Part shown: positions 13,084-14,101 of the stretch, piece after piece
Layout: the number at the start of each line of letters is the position of its first letter
Position numbering within the stretch: the first letter of the stretch is position 1
Program-made: the position numbers and the translations under genes
Notes under the pieces: model-generated
The model's database searches: none
Told to the model about the DNA's origin: nothing
What the model saw: the letters and a program-made list of their open reading frames with translations, nothing else
DNA from: Bacillota bacterium
Lineage (GTDB): Bacteria; Bacillota; Clostridia; Christensenellales; CAG-138
Reading direction: 5' to 3'
Assembly: GCA_023393045.1 (NCBI GenBank)
Contig: JAEWMV010000083.1
Location: forward strand, 1-14,101
DNA length: 14,101 nucleotides

Positions 13084-14101
13084 ATGATCATCATAGGCAA
13101 CGGCAAGCTCATCACCAGGGACGCGGCGCTGCCCTACATCGAGCGTGGTGCGGTCGTCACGGAGGGCACAAAAATCGTTGAGGTCGGCGAGAGCGGCGCG
13201 CTCAAAAGGAAATACCCCGACGCGGAATTTGTGGACGCGAAGGGCGGCGTCATCATGCCCGCCTTCATCAACGCGCACAGCCACATTTACAGCGCGCTCG
13301 CGCGCGGGCTCTCCATCAAAGGATATAACGCCACGAACTTCTTTGAGGTATTGGACGGCATGTGGTGGAAAATCGACCGCCACCTCACCCTTGAAGACAC
13401 AAGAAGGAGCGCGTACCAAACCTATATCGACTGCATCAAGACCGGCTGCACGACGCTTTTTGACCACCACGCGAGCTATTGCGAAACCGAGGGGAGCGTG
13501 TTTGCCATCAAGGACGTGGCAAAGGAGCTGGGCGTGCGCACCTGCCTTTGCTACGAGGTGTCCGACCGCGACGGTGAAGCCAAGCGCGACGCTGCAATCA
13601 AGGAAAACGGAGATTTCATCACCTGGTGTGAAAAGGAAAGGGATCCTATGATTGCCGCGATGTTCGGCGGCCACGCGCTTTTTACCATGAGCGACGCGAC
13701 GTTTGAAAAGTGCGTGAAGGAGAACAACGGCCGCACGGGCTTCCACATCCATGTATCCGAGGGCATGAACGACGTGTACGACAGCTTGCAAAACTACGGC
13801 ACGCGCAGCGTCAATCGCCTGCTCAACAACGGCATTCTGGGCGAAAAGACGCTGCTTGGCCACTGCATCCACATCAACGCGGCGGAAATGGACATCATTA
13901 AGCAAACGGGCACCATGGTGGTCAACAACCCGGAATCCAATATGGGCAACGCGGTGGGCTGCTCTCCCGTGCTTGAGATGTTCAAAAAAGGCATACTGGT
14001 GGGCCTCGGCACGGACGCGTACACGTTTGACATGACCGAGAGCGTGAAGGTCGCCCTCATCATACAGCGGCACAACGTATGCCTCCCCAACGTCGGCTGG
14101 A
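13084..14101 (+). CDS. ssnA: Putative aminohydrolase SsnA (3' partial)
   Basis: The first 339 residues are present, and the gene runs off the right edge; family members are about 440 residues. It belongs to the metal-dependent amidohydrolase superfamily close to cytosine, guanine and chlorohydrolase-type deaminases. The TIM-barrel metal ligands are visible: H65 and H67 (NAHSH), H221/H223 with E227 (HIHVSEG), H260 (LLGHCIH) and D311 (GLGTDAY). SsnA proteins are found with the selenium-dependent molybdenum hydroxylase and purine-degradation genes, and hydrolysis of a purine-derived ring or amino group is the inferred role. AGGAGG (13071-13076) lies 7 nt before ATG 13084. It is divergent from the regulator-ygeY-ygeW operon and preceded by a leader with an intrinsic terminator. 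Confidence 0.93.
   Translation, partial: MIIIGNGKLITRDAALPYIERGAVVTEGTKIVEVGESGALKRKYPDAEFVDAKGGVIMPAFINAHSHIYSALARGLSIKGYNATNFFEVLDGMWWKIDRHLTLEDTRRSAYQTYIDCIKTGCTTLFDHHASYCETEGSVFAIKDVAKELGVRTCLCYEVSDRDGEAKRDAAIKENGDFITWCEKERDPMIAAMFGGHALFTMSDATFEKCVKENNGRTGFHIHVSEGMNDVYDSLQNYGTRSVNRLLNNGILGEKTLLGHCIHINAAEMDIIKQTGTMVVNNPESNMGNAVGCSPVLEMFKKGILVGLGTDAYTFDMTESVKVALIIQRHNVCLPNVGW

Noticed and set aside
13058..13087. Nine-codon open frame overlapping the ssnA start, a possible leader peptide
   Set aside because: It has no ribosome binding site of its own, encodes nothing distinctive, and mainly covers the ssnA ribosome binding site by chance.
12943..14073. 376-codon minus-strand open frame
   Set aside because: It mirrors ssnA, whose metal ligands and ribosome binding site are clear; the antisense product is His/Val/Ala-rich without recognisable motifs.

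Overview
This window is GC-rich, tightly packed bacterial chromosome. I see no tRNA, rRNA, IS element, prophage or CRISPR array. The gene content (VanW-type lipoprotein, HD-GYP protein, FCD-type GntR regulator, pyrG with a Gram-positive style GGG-start attenuator, and ygeW/ygeY/ssnA homologues) best fits a GC-rich anaerobic member of the Clostridia (Bacillota). This placement is an inference from gene families and not from a marker gene.

Layout, left to right. (1) 2-1498, plus strand: the end of a CPBP-family membrane protease, followed with no gap by a SagB-type nitroreductase/dehydrogenase. (2) 1514-3724: a VanW-domain lipoprotein (minus) and a GntR/FCD regulator (plus), transcribed divergently from overlapping promoters whose -35 boxes abut. 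(3) 3788-4978: an orphan beta-class DNA methyltransferase, closed by a strong terminator. (4) 5089-6360, minus: a cytoplasmic protein with two intact HD domains, the second an HD-GYP domain, under a promoter overlapped by a perfect 9-bp dyad. (5) 6512-9285, minus: pyrG (CTP synthase) followed by a beta-lactamase-fold serine hydrolase. The pyrG leader starts GGGC and contains a terminator with a pyrimidine-rich 5' arm, the architecture of CTP-sensing attenuation by reiterative transcription. (6) 9538-14101: part of an anaerobic purine/urate catabolism island. On the minus strand lie a YheO/DauR-like PAS-HTH regulator, ygeY (M20 metallohydrolase) and ygeW (knotted carbamoyltransferase). Divergent from them on the plus strand is ssnA (amidohydrolase), which runs off the right edge.

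The most interesting region is the 275-bp divergent intergenic stretch at 12809-13083. It holds a promoter for each direction, a 17-bp operator-like dyad between them, and an ssnA leader RNA with a small stem-loop followed by a strong intrinsic terminator before the ssnA ribosome binding site. This suggests that purine-cluster expression is controlled both by the local regulator and by a leader RNA, possibly a riboswitch or protein-dependent attenuator. The rest of the purine cluster (ygeX, ygfK, xdhD and hyuA homologues) is not in this window and would be expected beyond the right edge.
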